Counted from the stretch's first letter, positions 9,453-18,554 are shown. The stretch is DNA of 64,000 nucleotides from Arthrobacter sp. ZGTC412 (GCF_002929215.1 NZ_PJII01000002.1:213389-277388), one strand, 5' to 3'. Translations and numbers: made by a program. The notes: generated from the letters alone by a model not told the origin.

Positions 9453-10353
9453 AACCGCCTTGGCCGGAGGCGTCCGGGGAGGTCCACGGTCGCAGGTGCA
9501 CTACGTCCCCGGCGGTGACCACGTGCTCGCGGGAGTCGCGGTCCACCACCAGCAACGACCCGTACTCGTCCAGGCGGGACGCGTGGCCGATGATCTCGTG
9601 GTCCCCCGGAAGCTGCGCCCGCACCTGCTTGCCCAGGGTGACCATGACAGCCTCAACCCGCTTGTGCAGCGACGCGCCGCCCGCCATCCCTGCCGCCGGA
9701 TCGCCGTCGGCATTGCAGAAGCTGCGGTACAGCACGGCGAACTTCGAAAGGTAGCTCTTCAGAAGCACGGTCCGGTCCGCCGTCCGGGTCCCTTCCAGCA
9801 CCACCGACGTGGCGGTGGGAACAGGCAGCTCCGCTGCATCGAGGGTAACGTTCAGGCCGGTTCCCAGGATGACAGGCGGCACAGAGCCGTCCACCATGGG
9901 GCCCAGCTGGGCCAGGATGCCCGCGATCTTCTTCCCGCGTACCAGGACGTCGTTGGGCCACTTCAGCTCCGCCGGAAGTCCGGCGGTTTCCAGCAGGGTT
10001 TCGCGCAACGCCAGCGCGGCAATCAGGGACAACCACGAATAGCTTTGTGTGGGCAGCGGGCGCCCTTCGGCGTTGGCCGGACGCAGGACAACCGAGACCA
10101 GGATGGAGCTCAGCGGCGGCGCTTCCCAGTGCCTGTCCAGCCGTCCCCTGGCAGCTGTCTGGTACTCGGCGGTGAGCACGGACAGGTCCGGCCAGGCAGC
10201 GGGCTCCACCGTGACGGACCGGAGGAGGTCGGCGTTGGTGGACCCGGTGGAATCCACCACCTCCAGCCGCGGGATGCCGGTGGCGGACAGAAAGTTCTGG
10301 TCCGCCAGGTCCCTCCGGTCCAAGGGCGTACCGGGGGTATGTGCGTCATCCAT
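9445..10353 (-). CDS. birA: Biotin--[acetyl-CoA-carboxylase] ligase
   Basis: A 302-aa monofunctional BirA that biotinylates the carrier domain of acyl-CoA carboxylase via biotinyl-5'-AMP. Visible family motifs are STGSTNADLL, ARGRLDRHW (adenylate loop), KWPNDV and GKKIAGIL. It has no N-terminal helix-turn-helix, so it cannot act as its own repressor as in E. coli. A TAGGAT -10 box lies 6 nt upstream of the ATG, suggesting leaderless transcription. Its substrate is likely the BCCP domain of the protein at 23317-25131. Confidence 0.93.
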   Translation of the reverse strand: MDDAHTPGTPLDRRDLADQNFLSATGIPRLEVVDSTGSTNADLLRSVTVEPAAWPDLSVLTAEYQTAARGRLDRHWEAPPLSSILVSVVLRPANAEGRPLPTQSYSWLSLIAALALRETLLETAGLPAELKWPNDVLVRGKKIAGILAQLGPMVDGSVPPVILGTGLNVTLDAAELPVPTATSVVLEGTRTADRTVLLKSYLSKFAVLYRSFCNADGDPAAGMAGGASLHKRVEAVMVTLGKQVRAQLPGDHEIIGHASRLDEYGSLLVVDRDSREHVVTAGDVVHLRPWTSPDASGQGGYA

Positions 10354-10359
10354 AGCTAA

Positions 10360-10380
10360 ATCCTACCGACATGGGTAGGA
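10360..10380 (-). promoter_or_regulatory. birA -10 box overlapped by a perfect 7-bp inverted repeat
   Basis: The -10 hexamer TAGGAT (10365-10360) sits 6 nt from the birA ATG. TCCTACC (10361-10367) and GGTAGGA (10374-10380) form a palindrome over it with a 6-nt spacer. It could be a repressor operator; as a terminator for the SDR gene it has no T-tract. Confidence 0.5.
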
Positions 10381-10388
10381 GGTCCCGC

Positions 10389-11276
10389 CTACAGGAAGAT
10401 GTCCGGCACCAGCCGGTCCTCGGGAGCCCCCAGGCTGTAGGGACTGAAGTCGGCAACACCGGCTGCAGCGAGGACTTCCTCGTCCGTGTAAAAGTTGCCG
10501 CTGACAGCGACGCCGGCGTGAAGGTTTGCCCCGGTGAGTATGGCGTGCGCGGCATCAGCCATGATTTGCGGGCCGCGCGCTGCCTGGACCATTTGTTCGC
10601 CGTGGGGCATGCTGCGGATGGCTGCGGTGTCGATCAGGGTGCACGGCCACAGCGAGTTGACGCTGATCCCGTCCGCTTTCAGTTCTTCCGCCAACCCCAG
10701 GGTTGTCAGGCTCATCCCGTACTTCGCCATGGTGTAGGCCAGGTGCTTCCCGGCCCAGTGCGGATCGAGGTTCAGCGGCGGTGAGAGGGTGAGGATGTGC
10801 CCGCCGGCGGAGGCGCGAAGCGAGGGCAGCGCCAGCTTTGACAGCAGGAATGTCCCGCGGACGTTGATATCCTGCATCAGGTCGTACTTTTTCATGTCCA
10901 CGGTGTCGGTTCGGGACAGGTCAATGGCAGAGGCATTGTTGATAACGACGTCGATGCCCCCGAAGCGCTCAACTGCTGCTGAGACAGCGCGCTCCACGTC
11001 CTCATCACGCCGGACATCGCCAACCAGCGGAAGTGCCTGGCCACCGGCCGCCACCAACTGTTCGGCGGCGGTGTACACCGTGCCTTCCAGCTTCGGATGC
11101 GGCTCCCCGGTCTTGGCCATCAGCACAATATTGGCGCCGTCCTCCGCTGCCCGGACGGCAATTGCCAGCCCGATCCCGCGGCTTCCGCCGGACATCAGTA
11201 CGGTGCGGCCACGGAGGGAGCCAGTGGGCCGGTAGGGGCTTGCCGGGGATCCCGAAGCATCATTACTCAAAGTCAT
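10389..11276 (-). CDS. SDR-family NAD(P)-dependent oxidoreductase (HSDL2-like)
   Basis: A 295-aa short-chain dehydrogenase. It has the glycine-rich cofactor loop GGSRGIG after a first strand, NNAS, and an active-site YTMAK (Tyr-x3-Lys). The HILTLSPPLNL segment stands where the catalytic Ser usually is, as in hydroxysteroid-dehydrogenase-like 2 proteins. Substrate is unknown; fatty acyl metabolism would fit the divergent accD. ATG 11276 is preferred because a TACAGT -10 lies 7 nt upstream; an in-frame GTG at 11285 is possible. Confidence 0.85.
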   Translation of the reverse strand: MTLSNDASGSPASPYRPTGSLRGRTVLMSGGSRGIGLAIAVRAAEDGANIVLMAKTGEPHPKLEGTVYTAAEQLVAAGGQALPLVGDVRRDEDVERAVSAAVERFGGIDVVINNASAIDLSRTDTVDMKKYDLMQDINVRGTFLLSKLALPSLRASAGGHILTLSPPLNLDPHWAGKHLAYTMAKYGMSLTTLGLAEELKADGISVNSLWPCTLIDTAAIRSMPHGEQMVQAARGPQIMADAAHAILTGANLHAGVAVSGNFYTDEEVLAAAGVADFSPYSLGAPEDRLVPDIFL

Positions 11277-11283
11277 AAAACCC

Positions 11284-11289
11284 ACTGTA
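11284..11289 (-). promoter_or_regulatory. -10 box of the SDR gene, leaderless
   Basis: TACAGT lies 7 nt upstream of the ATG at 11276, with no Shine-Dalgarno sequence between. Confidence 0.45.
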
Positions 11290-11296
11290 GCCCAGT

Positions 11297-11318
11297 TATG
11301 TTACTGGCGAGTAACATA
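11297..11318. promoter_or_regulatory. Perfect 9-bp palindrome between SDR and accD
   Basis: TATGTTACT (11297-11305), spacer GGCG, AGTAACATA (11310-11318). Its size and spacing fit a TetR-family operator. It lies just upstream of the SDR -10 box and about 180 bp from accD, so it could control the SDR gene or both. No regulator gene adjoins it. Confidence 0.6.
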
Positions 11319-11346
11319 CTGCTGCCGGTTGCGGCACGGCAGAAAA

Positions 11347-11363
11347 TTGTAGGTTTTCTACAG
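11347..11363. promoter_or_regulatory. TTGTAG-n5-CTACAG repeat upstream of accD (candidate fasO-like operator)
   Basis: TTGTAG (11347-11352), GTTTT, CTACAG (11358-11363). The same inverted repeat with the same 5-nt spacer lies upstream of accBC at 23209-23225. In Corynebacterium the TetR regulator FasR controls exactly these two carboxylase genes, so a FasR-type operator is the leading idea. Confidence 0.55.
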
Positions 11364-11498
11364 CGGCGGGCGCCAGAAGCGTCATTAGACTAGCCAGCAG
11401 GGTTCGTTTTTTGTGTGGATGCTACTTAACTCCCGCATCGGACCTGCCAGCAAGGACAGCGCCACAGGACCAATCTGCTACAGAGCCGGAGATATTTG

Positions 11499-13082
11499 AT
11501 GAGCCACGATCTGACAACGACAGCGGGAAAGATCGCCGATTTCCGCGACCGCCAGGCCCGTGCCGAACAGCCCTCCGGCCCCGAAGCAATCGAAAAACAG
11601 CACGCCCGCGGCAAGAACACCGCCCGGGAGCGCATCGCCCTCCTGCTGGATGAAGACTCCTTCGTGGAATTCGACGCCCTGGCAGTGCACCGCTCCACCG
11701 CCTTCGGCATGGAGAAGAAGAAGCCCCTGGGTGACGGCCTGGTCTCCGGTTACGGCACCGTGGACGGGCGCCCCGTAGCCGTCTACAGCCAGGACTTCTC
11801 TGTGTACGGCGGCTCCCTCAGCCAAGTCAACGGCGAAAAAATCGTCAAGGTCCAGGAATTCGCGCTGCGCAACGGCTGCCCCGTGGTCGGCATCCTCGAC
11901 GGCGGCGGAGCCCGCATCCAGGAAGGCGTTGCGTCGCTGGCCATGTTCGCGGACATTTTCCGCAACAACGTCCATGCCTCCGGTGTGGTGCCGCAGATTT
12001 CCCTCATCATGGGCCCCTCCGCCGGCGGCGCCGCCTACTCCCCCGCGCTCACCGACTACGTGGTGATGGTGGACAAGACCTCCCACATGTTCATCACCGG
12101 CCCCGACGTCATCAAGACTGTCACCGGCGAGGATGTGGACATGGAAACCCTGGGCGGCGCCCGCCAGCATAACGCCACTACCGGCACGTCCACGTATTTG
12201 GCCTCCGACGAAGCCGACGCCATCGAGTTCGTCCGCGAACTGCTGGACTTCCTGCCCTCCAACAACCTCTCCGAGGCCCCCGTGCTGGAGCACCAGCAGG
12301 AGCTGGAGGTCTCCGACGACGACCTCGCCCTGGACACGCTGATCCCGGATTCGGCGAACCAGCCCTACGACATGCGCAGCGTCGTAGAGCAGATCGTGGA
12401 CGACGGCCACTTCCTCGAAATGCAAGCCCTGTATGCCCCCAACGTCATGATCGGCTACGGCCGGGTGGAGGGTCACACGGTGGGCATCGTGGCCAACCAG
12501 CCCCTGCAGTTCGCCGGCACCCTGGACATCGCCGCGTCGGAAAAGGCAGCCCGCTTTGTCCGCCACTGCGACGCCTTCAATATCCCCATTCTCACCCTGG
12601 TCGACGTTCCCGGCTTCCTGCCCGGCAAGGACCAGGAATTCCAGGGCATCATCCGCCGCGGCGCCAAGCTCCTGTACGCCTACGCCGAGGCCACCGTTCC
12701 CAAACTCACCGTGATCACCCGCAAGGCATACGGCGGGGCCTACATCGTGATGGGTTCAAAGAAGCTGGGCGCGGACCTGAACCTCGCCTGGCCCACGGCG
12801 CAGATCGGCGTTATGGGCGCGCAGGGCGCAGTCAACATCCTGTACCGCCGCGACCTGTCCGCAGTGGCCGAAGCCGGCGGCGACGTCGAAGCGCGGCGGG
12901 CCGAGGTCATTCAGCAGTACGAAGAAGAGCTGCTGAACCCGTACCAGGCCGCCCAACTCGGCTACGTGGACGCCGTCATCGCCCCCTCCGAAACCAGGAC
13001 CCAAATCATCAAGGGCCTCCGCGCGCTCCGCGACAAACGCGCCAGCCTTCCCACCAAGAAGCATGGGAACATCCCGCTGTGA
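11499..13082 (+). CDS. accD: Acyl-CoA carboxylase, carboxyltransferase (beta) subunit
   Basis: A 527-aa carboxyltransferase that moves the carboxyl group from carboxybiotin to acetyl- or propionyl-CoA. It has the N- and C-terminal crotonase-like halves with [21 protein letters not shown] and GAKLLYAY, and is full length for PccB/AccD5-type subunits. ATG 11499 is chosen because GGAG lies 7 nt upstream; a TTG precedes it directly. Its stop overlaps the start of the epsilon subunit. The biotinylated partner is encoded 10 kb away. Acetyl- versus propionyl-CoA preference cannot be fixed from sequence alone. Confidence 0.93.
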   Translation: MSHDLTTTAGKIADFRDRQARAEQPSGPEAIEKQHARGKNTARERIALLLDEDSFVEFDALAVHRSTAFGMEKKKPLGDGLVSGYGTVDGRPVAVYSQDFSVYGGSLSQVNGEKIVKVQEFALRNGCPVVGILDGGGARIQEGVASLAMFADIFRNNVHASGVVPQISLIMGPSAGGAAYSPALTDYVVMVDKTSHMFITGPDVIKTVTGEDVDMETLGGARQHNATTGTSTYLASDEADAIEFVRELLDFLPSNNLSEAPVLEHQQELEVSDDDLALDTLIPDSANQPYDMRSVVEQIVDDGHFLEMQALYAPNVMIGYGRVEGHTVGIVANQPLQFAGTLDIAASEKAARFVRHCDAFNIPILTLVDVPGFLPGKDQEFQGIIRRGAKLLYAYAEATVPKLTVITRKAYGGAYIVMGSKKLGADLNLAWPTAQIGVMGAQGAVNILYRRDLSAVAEAGGDVEARRAEVIQQYEEELLNPYQAAQLGYVDAVIAPSETRTQIIKGLRALRDKRASLPTKKHGNIPL

Positions 13083-13306
13083 CGCTCCCCCACGAAACCA
13101 GCGCACCCACCGCGCCGCTGCTCTCTGTTGTCAAAGGCCAGCCGACGGCCGAGGAACTGGCCGCACTCACCGCCGTCGTCCTCTCCCTGGGAGGTGCCGA
13201 ACCGGCCCTCGCCAACAAGCCATCGGTGCGCCAGTGGGTGCGCCGGCAGCAGCTGCGGCTGGCACCCACCCCCGGACCGGGGGCCTGGAAGCGAAGCCGC
13301 GGCTGA
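13079..13306 (+). CDS. Acyl-CoA carboxylase epsilon subunit
   Basis: A 75-aa protein starting at GTG 13079 inside the accD stop region (GTGA overlap), so translation is coupled. It has the [12 protein letters not shown] helix and the basic W/R-rich tail typical of the small actinobacterial epsilon subunit, which stabilises the complex between the alpha and beta subunits. Confidence 0.88.
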   Translation: MTLPHETSAPTAPLLSVVKGQPTAEELAALTAVVLSLGGAEPALANKPSVRQWVRRQQLRLAPTPGPGAWKRSRG

Positions 13307-13333
13307 ATCCCCACCGTTCGCAATCCGGGGGGT

Positions 13334-13339
13334 TAGTCT
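13334..13339 (+). promoter_or_regulatory. -10 box of the DUF885 gene, leaderless
   Basis: TAGTCT lies 6 nt upstream of GTG 13346. There is no Shine-Dalgarno sequence between them. Confidence 0.55.
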
Positions 13340-13345
13340 CGGAGT

Positions 13346-15034
13346 GTGACTACAGACACTGTTCCTGCCGCCCGCCCGATAACCCGCATCGACGCCGTCG
13401 CGGACAACTACACGGACACGCTTATCCGGCTCAACCCGTCCCTCGCCACCACCCTTGGCGTGCCCGGACACGAGACCGAATTTCAGGACTTCTCGCCGGC
13501 CGGCCTCGCGGAACTCGCCGAGGCTGCCCGAAAGGCCCTCACGGAACTTGAGGGACTCGAGCCCGAGGACGACGTCGACGCCGTCACCCTCGACGCCATG
13601 CAGGAGCGGCTTGGCCTTCAGCTGCTGATCCACGCGTCCGGCTGGGACTACGCGGACCTGAACAACATCGACTCCCCCGCCCAGAACATCCGCTCCATTT
13701 TCGACCTCATGCCCATGGAGACGGAACAGGACTGGCAGCACATTGCCGGCCGCGCATCAAACGTTCCAGGGGCGATCCGCGGCTACATGGAATCCCTGCG
13801 GCTTGCCCGGGACGCCGGCCGGGTTGCGGCTGCACGGCAGGTGAGCATCGTTATTGAGCAGGCCACAAAGTATGCCGCCCAGGACGGCTTCTTCGCGAAG
13901 CTTTCGGCAGGAGCCTCCACGGCCTCCGGGCCCTTGCCGGCGGCGGTTCAGGAAGAGCTCGACGCCGGGGCTGCCGCCGCCCGACGTTCCTACGCCGAAC
14001 TGGCAGAATTCCTCCGGACCGAGCTGCTGCCCGCCGCGCCAGAGAAGGACGCCGTGGGCCGCGCCCGCTATGCGCTGGCCTCTCGTTCCTTCCTCGGCGC
14101 GACCGTTGACCTGGAGGAAACCTACGCCTGGGGCGTGGAGGAACTCGACCGTCTGATTGCCGAGCAGGAACAGGTGGCGCACACCATCAAGGCCGGTGCC
14201 ACCATCGCCGAAGCCAAGGACATCCTGAACAACGACCCCGCACGCCGGCTGAAAAGCAAAGAGGCATTGCGGGAGTGGATGCAGGAACTCTCGGACAAAG
14301 CGGTTACCGAACTTGCCGGCGTCCATTTCGAAATCCCGGATGTCATGCGGAAGCTAGAGTGCCTCATCGCCCCCACGGATGAGGGCGGCATCTACTACAC
14401 CGGCCCCTCCGACGACTTCAGCCGCCCCGGCCGGATGTGGTGGTCCGTCCCGGCCGGTGAGGACACGTTCACCACCTGGGCCGAAACCACCACCGTCTTC
14501 CACGAGGGCGTCCCGGGCCACCACCTCCAGGTGGCCACTGCCACCTACCGCCGCGAACTGCTGAATAAGTGGCGCCGAAACGTTTGCTGGACGTCCGGCC
14601 ACGGCGAAGGCTGGGCCCTTTACGCCGAGAACCTGATGCAGGAACTTGGCTACCTGGATGATCCGGGCGACCACATGGGCATGCTGGATATGCAGCGTAT
14701 GCGCGCCGCCCGCGTGGTCTTCGACATTGGCGTTCACCTCGAACTCCGGGTCCCCGAACGCTGGGGCTCCGGCACCTGGGACCCGGACAAGGGCTACGAA
14801 TTCCTCAAACAGAACCTGCCCATCAGCGAGGGACAGCTCAACTTCGAGTTCACCCGCTACCTCGGCTGGCCGGGCCAGGCCCCCTCCTACAAAGTGGGCC
14901 AGCGCCTCTGGGAGCAGATCCGCGCAGAACTCGAAGCCCGCCCCGGGTTCGACCTGAAGGAGTTCCACACCCGCGCTTTGAACGTGGGCTCCGTAGGACT
15001 CGACACCCTGAGGCGCGCATTGCTCAGTGATTGA
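13346..15034 (+). CDS. DUF885 family protein (putative metallopeptidase)
   Basis: A 562-aa soluble protein. Residues near 390 carry HEGVPGHHLQ, the zinc-binding signature of the DUF885 family, followed by SGHGEGWALYAE with the likely third ligand Glu. There is no signal peptide, so it acts in the cytoplasm. It is probably a dipeptidase or carboxypeptidase-like enzyme; the substrate is unknown. It starts at GTG directly after a -10 box and is thus probably transcribed on its own rather than with accD-accE. Confidence 0.85.
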   Translation: MTTDTVPAARPITRIDAVADNYTDTLIRLNPSLATTLGVPGHETEFQDFSPAGLAELAEAARKALTELEGLEPEDDVDAVTLDAMQERLGLQLLIHASGWDYADLNNIDSPAQNIRSIFDLMPMETEQDWQHIAGRASNVPGAIRGYMESLRLARDAGRVAAARQVSIVIEQATKYAAQDGFFAKLSAGASTASGPLPAAVQEELDAGAAAARRSYAELAEFLRTELLPAAPEKDAVGRARYALASRSFLGATVDLEETYAWGVEELDRLIAEQEQVAHTIKAGATIAEAKDILNNDPARRLKSKEALREWMQELSDKAVTELAGVHFEIPDVMRKLECLIAPTDEGGIYYTGPSDDFSRPGRMWWSVPAGEDTFTTWAETTTVFHEGVPGHHLQVATATYRRELLNKWRRNVCWTSGHGEGWALYAENLMQELGYLDDPGDHMGMLDMQRMRAARVVFDIGVHLELRVPERWGSGTWDPDKGYEFLKQNLPISEGQLNFEFTRYLGWPGQAPSYKVGQRLWEQIRAELEARPGFDLKEFHTRALNVGSVGLDTLRRALLSD

Positions 15035-15093
15035 TCTGCCCACGGATTCGTTCAGGGGTGGTGACCCAGTACCGTCGGGTTTCCCCTCCGTGC

Positions 15094-16158
15094 TCATCCC
15101 TTTTCCACTGTCACAGCAGGGCTGATACCGGCGGCCTTCGCCTCATCATCAAGGCCATGGCGTCGCTGACCCATCACCACCCTGGAGACTGCCGCTTCCG
15201 AGGCGGCTGAGAAGGGGCCGAAATGCCCCTCGACGGCCCACCGGGTTTCCTCTTCGATGAGGTCTGCGTTGATTTTTGCGCCGGCCATGCCACCTTCGGC
15301 GGCCGCGGTGATCACCTGGGCCATCAGATTGGAGACGTTGCCCGCCGCATAAACGCCGGGGACATCTGTCGTCCCCATGGCGTCAGTCCCGATAAACCGA
15401 CCCGCTCCCGACGGGTGCACCTGGGAAGTCAACCCGAGCGATTCCAGAAGGGCGGACCTGGCCTCCATCCGAGTGCCGACAGCGAGCGCGGTTATGTCGA
15501 ACGAGGTTCCCTGGCGGAGCGTCAGTCCTGTGAGGACACCCCCGACGGCGTCAACGGATGCGACCGGTCCGGCAACCACCGCCACGGACCGGGCAGCGAG
15601 CTTGTCCCATTCCTCGTCAGTGGGCTCCACGGTGTCGTTGAGGAAAAGAGTGATGTCGCCGGACCATTGCCTGAACAGCAGCGCCTGATGGACCGACAAG
15701 GGACCTGTACCCAGCACGCCAATGCTTTGCCCGCGGATTTCCCAGCCATGGCAATAGGGGCAGTGCACAATACCCTTTCCCCATTGCTCCCGCAGCCCAT
15801 CGATGGGAGGCAGTTCGTCTGTCAAGCCGGTGGTGACCAGGAGGCGTCGGCCTGAGAACCGGTGGCCATTGCCGACAATCACCTCGAATCCGTCCGGGGT
15901 TCGCCGTGCCGAAACGGCTTCGCCTTCAACCACTGTCCCGCCGTAGGAAAGCACCTCGCGGCGTCCCATGGATAAAAGTTCCGAAGGGTGCACTCCATCC
16001 CTCGAAAGGTACCCCTGCACGCCTGCCGCCGGGGCATTGCGTGGAGTTCCAGAATCAATGACCAGCACCGAGCGCAACGCCCGGGCCAGTGTTGTGGCCG
16101 CACTAAGTCCTGCGGCGCCGCCGCCAACGATCACAACGTCATACCGTTTGGTGTCCAT
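15094..16158 (-). CDS. Thioredoxin-reductase-like NAD(P)/FAD oxidoreductase
   Basis: A 354-aa flavoprotein with an FAD-binding GGGAAGLSAA near residue 13, a redox-active CPYCHGWE (CxxC) near residue 128, a second nucleotide loop at GVLGTGPLS, and a C-terminal FAD motif at GVYAAGNVSN. Size and motif order fit the TrxB-like subfamily that often reduces small dithiols. ATG 16158 has AAGGA 8 nt upstream; a longer frame upstream lacks such a signal. It is divergent from an XRE-cupin regulator, which probably controls it. Confidence 0.85.
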   Translation of the reverse strand: MDTKRYDVVIVGGGAAGLSAATTLARALRSVLVIDSGTPRNAPAAGVQGYLSRDGVHPSELLSMGRREVLSYGGTVVEGEAVSARRTPDGFEVIVGNGHRFSGRRLLVTTGLTDELPPIDGLREQWGKGIVHCPYCHGWEIRGQSIGVLGTGPLSVHQALLFRQWSGDITLFLNDTVEPTDEEWDKLAARSVAVVAGPVASVDAVGGVLTGLTLRQGTSFDITALAVGTRMEARSALLESLGLTSQVHPSGAGRFIGTDAMGTTDVPGVYAAGNVSNLMAQVITAAAEGGMAGAKINADLIEEETRWAVEGHFGPFSAASEAAVSRVVMGQRRHGLDDEAKAAGISPAVTVEKG

Positions 16159-16247
16159 ACTGATTGTCCTTCGTCGCGTCCCGTAAGTCGCCGCACAGGT
16201 CCCCGGGCGGCGATACAAGCGTCCTCCGCATCACGTCCGGCTGGCAA

Positions 16248-16277
16248 CTGTTCTTGCTGATATGGCAAAATGAACAG
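16248..16277. promoter_or_regulatory. Inverted repeat over the XRE-cupin gene start
   Basis: CTGTTC (16248-16253) pairs with GAACAG (16272-16277), with inner TTGC and GCAA also symmetrical. It overlaps the probable promoter and start of the regulator and lies in the 111-bp divergent gap, fitting an autoregulatory operator. Confidence 0.5.
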
Positions 16278-16863
16278 CATGGCACATGATCTGGACGGTG
16301 TTCTCGGGGCTGTCGGCCCCCGGCTTCGGGCACTCCGCACTGAGCGAAACCTCACCCTCGGGGAGGTGTCGTCCGCTTCCGGAGTCTCGGTGAGCACCCT
16401 TTCCCGCCTGGAATCCGGCCAGCGCAGGCCGAACCTGGAAATCCTGCTGCCCCTCGCGGGGTTGTACGGTGTGCCGCTCGATGATCTGGTGGGTGCCCCG
16501 CCCACAGGGGATCCGAGAATTCACCTGCAGCCAATCACCCATGCCGGCATGACGGCCGTTCCGCTCACGCGCCGCCCGGGCGGACTGCAGGCCTTCAAGA
16601 TGGTGTTGGCCGGTGACGCCCGTGGGGCTGAGCCCGATCCGCGCGTCCACGAGGGTTATGAATGGCTCTACATCCTCAACGGACGGCTGCGTTTGGTGCT
16701 GGGCGAGAAGGACTTTGAACTCCGCCCGGGTGAAGCGGCGGAATTCGACACCCGGACGCCGCACTGGTTCGCAAGCGCGGACGGCAGGCCCGTCGAGTTC
16801 ATCAGCCTGTTCGGGCAGCAGGGTGAACGGATGCACGTGCGCGCGCGGCCCAGGATTACCTAG
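16270..16863 (+). CDS. XRE-family regulator with C-terminal cupin sensor
   Basis: A 197-aa protein. Residues 17-70 form a Cro/CI-type helix-turn-helix (GEVSSASGVSVSTLSRLESG), and residues 110-190 form a cupin barrel with HEGYEWLYILNGRL and ELRPGEAAEFD. This architecture belongs to small-molecule-responsive repressors or activators. The divergent flavoprotein gene is the obvious target. The start could be ATG 16270 or ATG 16279; neither has a clear Shine-Dalgarno sequence, and TGATAT 6 nt before 16270 would make a leaderless start. Confidence 0.87.
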   Translation: MNSMAHDLDGVLGAVGPRLRALRTERNLTLGEVSSASGVSVSTLSRLESGQRRPNLEILLPLAGLYGVPLDDLVGAPPTGDPRIHLQPITHAGMTAVPLTRRPGGLQAFKMVLAGDARGAEPDPRVHEGYEWLYILNGRLRLVLGEKDFELRPGEAAEFDTRTPHWFASADGRPVEFISLFGQQGERMHVRARPRIT

Positions 16864-16919
16864 CAGAAAAGTCCGAGGAAGCGAGAGGTTAAGCACATGG
16901 GCCGCGGGAATAACTTAAC

Positions 16920-16939
16920 AAAGACGCCGAAAGACGCCG
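16920..16939 (+). repeat. Tandem duplicate of a 10-mer
   Basis: AAAGACGCCG occurs twice in a row in the leader region of the symporter gene. Next to it GTTAAG (16888-16893) and CTTAAC (16914-16919) form an inverted repeat. Confidence 0.8.
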
Positions 16940-17023
16940 GTTTATCGGGTTTCCGCATTCTTCGTATTCAAGTGGCGCCGTAACATTTCTCAACATCGGT
17001 TAGCCGTGATAAGGGGTGGGCTC

Positions 17024-17029
17024 TAGCGT
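17024..17029 (+). promoter_or_regulatory. -10 box of the symporter gene, leaderless
   Basis: TAGCGT lies 6 nt before GTG 17036. A TTAGCC about 18 nt upstream may be the -35. Confidence 0.5.
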
Positions 17030-17035
17030 ATTCGG

Positions 17036-18475
17036 GTGAGCACATCAACCCGCACCCCAGAATCCGCAGGAAGGACCGGCTTCCAGCTGCCCAAATGGGC
17101 TGGTTCGTTCGGCTTCCAGATCATCGCCGCCCTCATCGTAGGGCTGGGCCTAGGCCTGCTGGCCAAATACACCGGCAGCACAAAAGCCAGCCCCAACGGC
17201 CTCGGAGCCACACTCCAGACCATCGGCTCCAGCTACGTATCGCTGTTGCAGACCGCCGTCGTACCCCTGATCTTCACCGCCGTCGTCAGCTCCATCTCCA
17301 ACCTGCGCCAGGTGTCCAACGCCGCCAAGCTGGCTTGGAACACGCTGCTGTGGTTCGCCATTACCTCCCTGATCTCCGTGCTGATCGGCATCGGCCTGGG
17401 CGTCCTCCTGCAGCCCGGCGCCAACACTGGCATCACCGAAGAAGCCCAGTACTCCGGTAAGTCCGGTGACTGGTGGTCCTTCCTCGTCGGCCTGTTCCCG
17501 AAGAACTTCCTCGGACTGGGCGCCAGTTCCACCGTCGCCGAATCCGGCGCCGTCACCACCTCCGTCAGCTTCAACGTGCTCCAGATCCTGGTGATCGCCA
17601 TCGCCGTAGGTGTTGCCGCGCTCAAGGTGGGCAAGGCTGCCGAGCCCTTCCTGAACCTGAACGCCTCTGCGCTGGCCGTCATCCAGAAGGTCCTCTGGTG
17701 GATCATCCGCATCGCGCCGCTGGGTACCGTGGGCCTCATCGGCAACGCCGTCGCTGTCTACGGCTGGGACACCATCGGCTCGCTGGGCAAGTTCACCTTC
17801 GCCATCTACGTTGGCCTGGCCCTCGTGCTCTTCGCGGTCTACCCCATCCTGGTCCGCACACACGGACTGTCGGTCAGGCAGTACTTCTCCGGCGTCTGGC
17901 CCGCCGTCCAGCTGGCCTTCGTTTCCCGCTCCTCGGTGGGCACCCTGCCCCTGACCCAGCGGGTTACCGAACGCAGCCTGGGCGTGCCCCGCGGCTACGC
18001 TTCCTTCGCCGTGCCGCTGGGCGCCACCACCAAGATGGACGGCTGCGCTGCCATCTACCCCGCCATCTCGGCCATCTTCGTGGCACAGTTCTTCGGCATC
18101 CAGCTCGACTTCAGCCAGTACCTGCTGATCGCACTGGTATCCGTCCTGGGCTCCGCGGCAACCGCCGGCACCACCGGCGCCGTCGTTATGCTCACGCTGA
18201 CGCTGTCCACGCTGGGCCTGCCGCTTGCCGGCGTCGGCCTGCTCCTGGCCATTGACCCCATCCTGGACATGGGCCGCACGGCTGTGAACGTTGCGGGCCA
18301 GGCACTCGTCCCCACCATCGTCGCCAAGCGCCAGGGCATCCTGGACGAGGCCCTGTACAACGCACCCCGCAACGGCACCCCGTTTGTTGACGATACTGTG
18401 GACGCCGCTGACGCTCCGTCCGACGGAACCTCCACGGACACCACAACGCGTGAACTGGCGGACGTGAAGGCCTAA
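17036..18475 (+). CDS. Dicarboxylate/amino acid:cation symporter (DAACS family)
   Basis: A 479-aa membrane protein with about eight hydrophobic segments plus the re-entrant loops of GltP/DctA transporters. The first loop shows SRSSVGTLPLT, the position of the usual serine-rich motif, and later TTKMDGCA corresponds to the sodium/substrate site. It imports acidic amino acids or C4-dicarboxylates with H+ or Na+; the substrate cannot be told from sequence. The C-terminal 40 residues are acidic and Thr-rich, beyond the usual end. It is monocistronic, closed by a strong terminator. Confidence 0.9.
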   Translation: MSTSTRTPESAGRTGFQLPKWAGSFGFQIIAALIVGLGLGLLAKYTGSTKASPNGLGATLQTIGSSYVSLLQTAVVPLIFTAVVSSISNLRQVSNAAKLAWNTLLWFAITSLISVLIGIGLGVLLQPGANTGITEEAQYSGKSGDWWSFLVGLFPKNFLGLGASSTVAESGAVTTSVSFNVLQILVIAIAVGVAALKVGKAAEPFLNLNASALAVIQKVLWWIIRIAPLGTVGLIGNAVAVYGWDTIGSLGKFTFAIYVGLALVLFAVYPILVRTHGLSVRQYFSGVWPAVQLAFVSRSSVGTLPLTQRVTERSLGVPRGYASFAVPLGATTKMDGCAAIYPAISAIFVAQFFGIQLDFSQYLLIALVSVLGSAATAGTTGAVVMLTLTLSTLGLPLAGVGLLLAIDPILDMGRTAVNVAGQALVPTIVAKRQGILDEALYNAPRNGTPFVDDTVDAADAPSDGTSTDTTTRELADVKA

Positions 18476-18496
18476 GGGTCGCTGCTCACCCCTGCT

Positions 18497-18540
18497 GCAA
18501 AAAGAAGTCCCCGGGAGTTTTCCCGGGGACTTCTTTTTGC
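18497..18540. terminator. Intrinsic terminator, 20-bp perfect stem
   Basis: The arms at 18497-18516 and 18521-18540 pair perfectly around a GTTT loop, with flanking A- and T-runs. It works for the symporter gene and, in reverse, for the convergent gene at 18555-19109. Confidence 0.93.
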
Positions 18541-18554
18541 GTGGGCAGGAGGGG

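Noticed and set aside
9653-10036. Second gene inside birA on the same strand
   Set aside because: Out-of-frame shadow of a well-supported enzyme.
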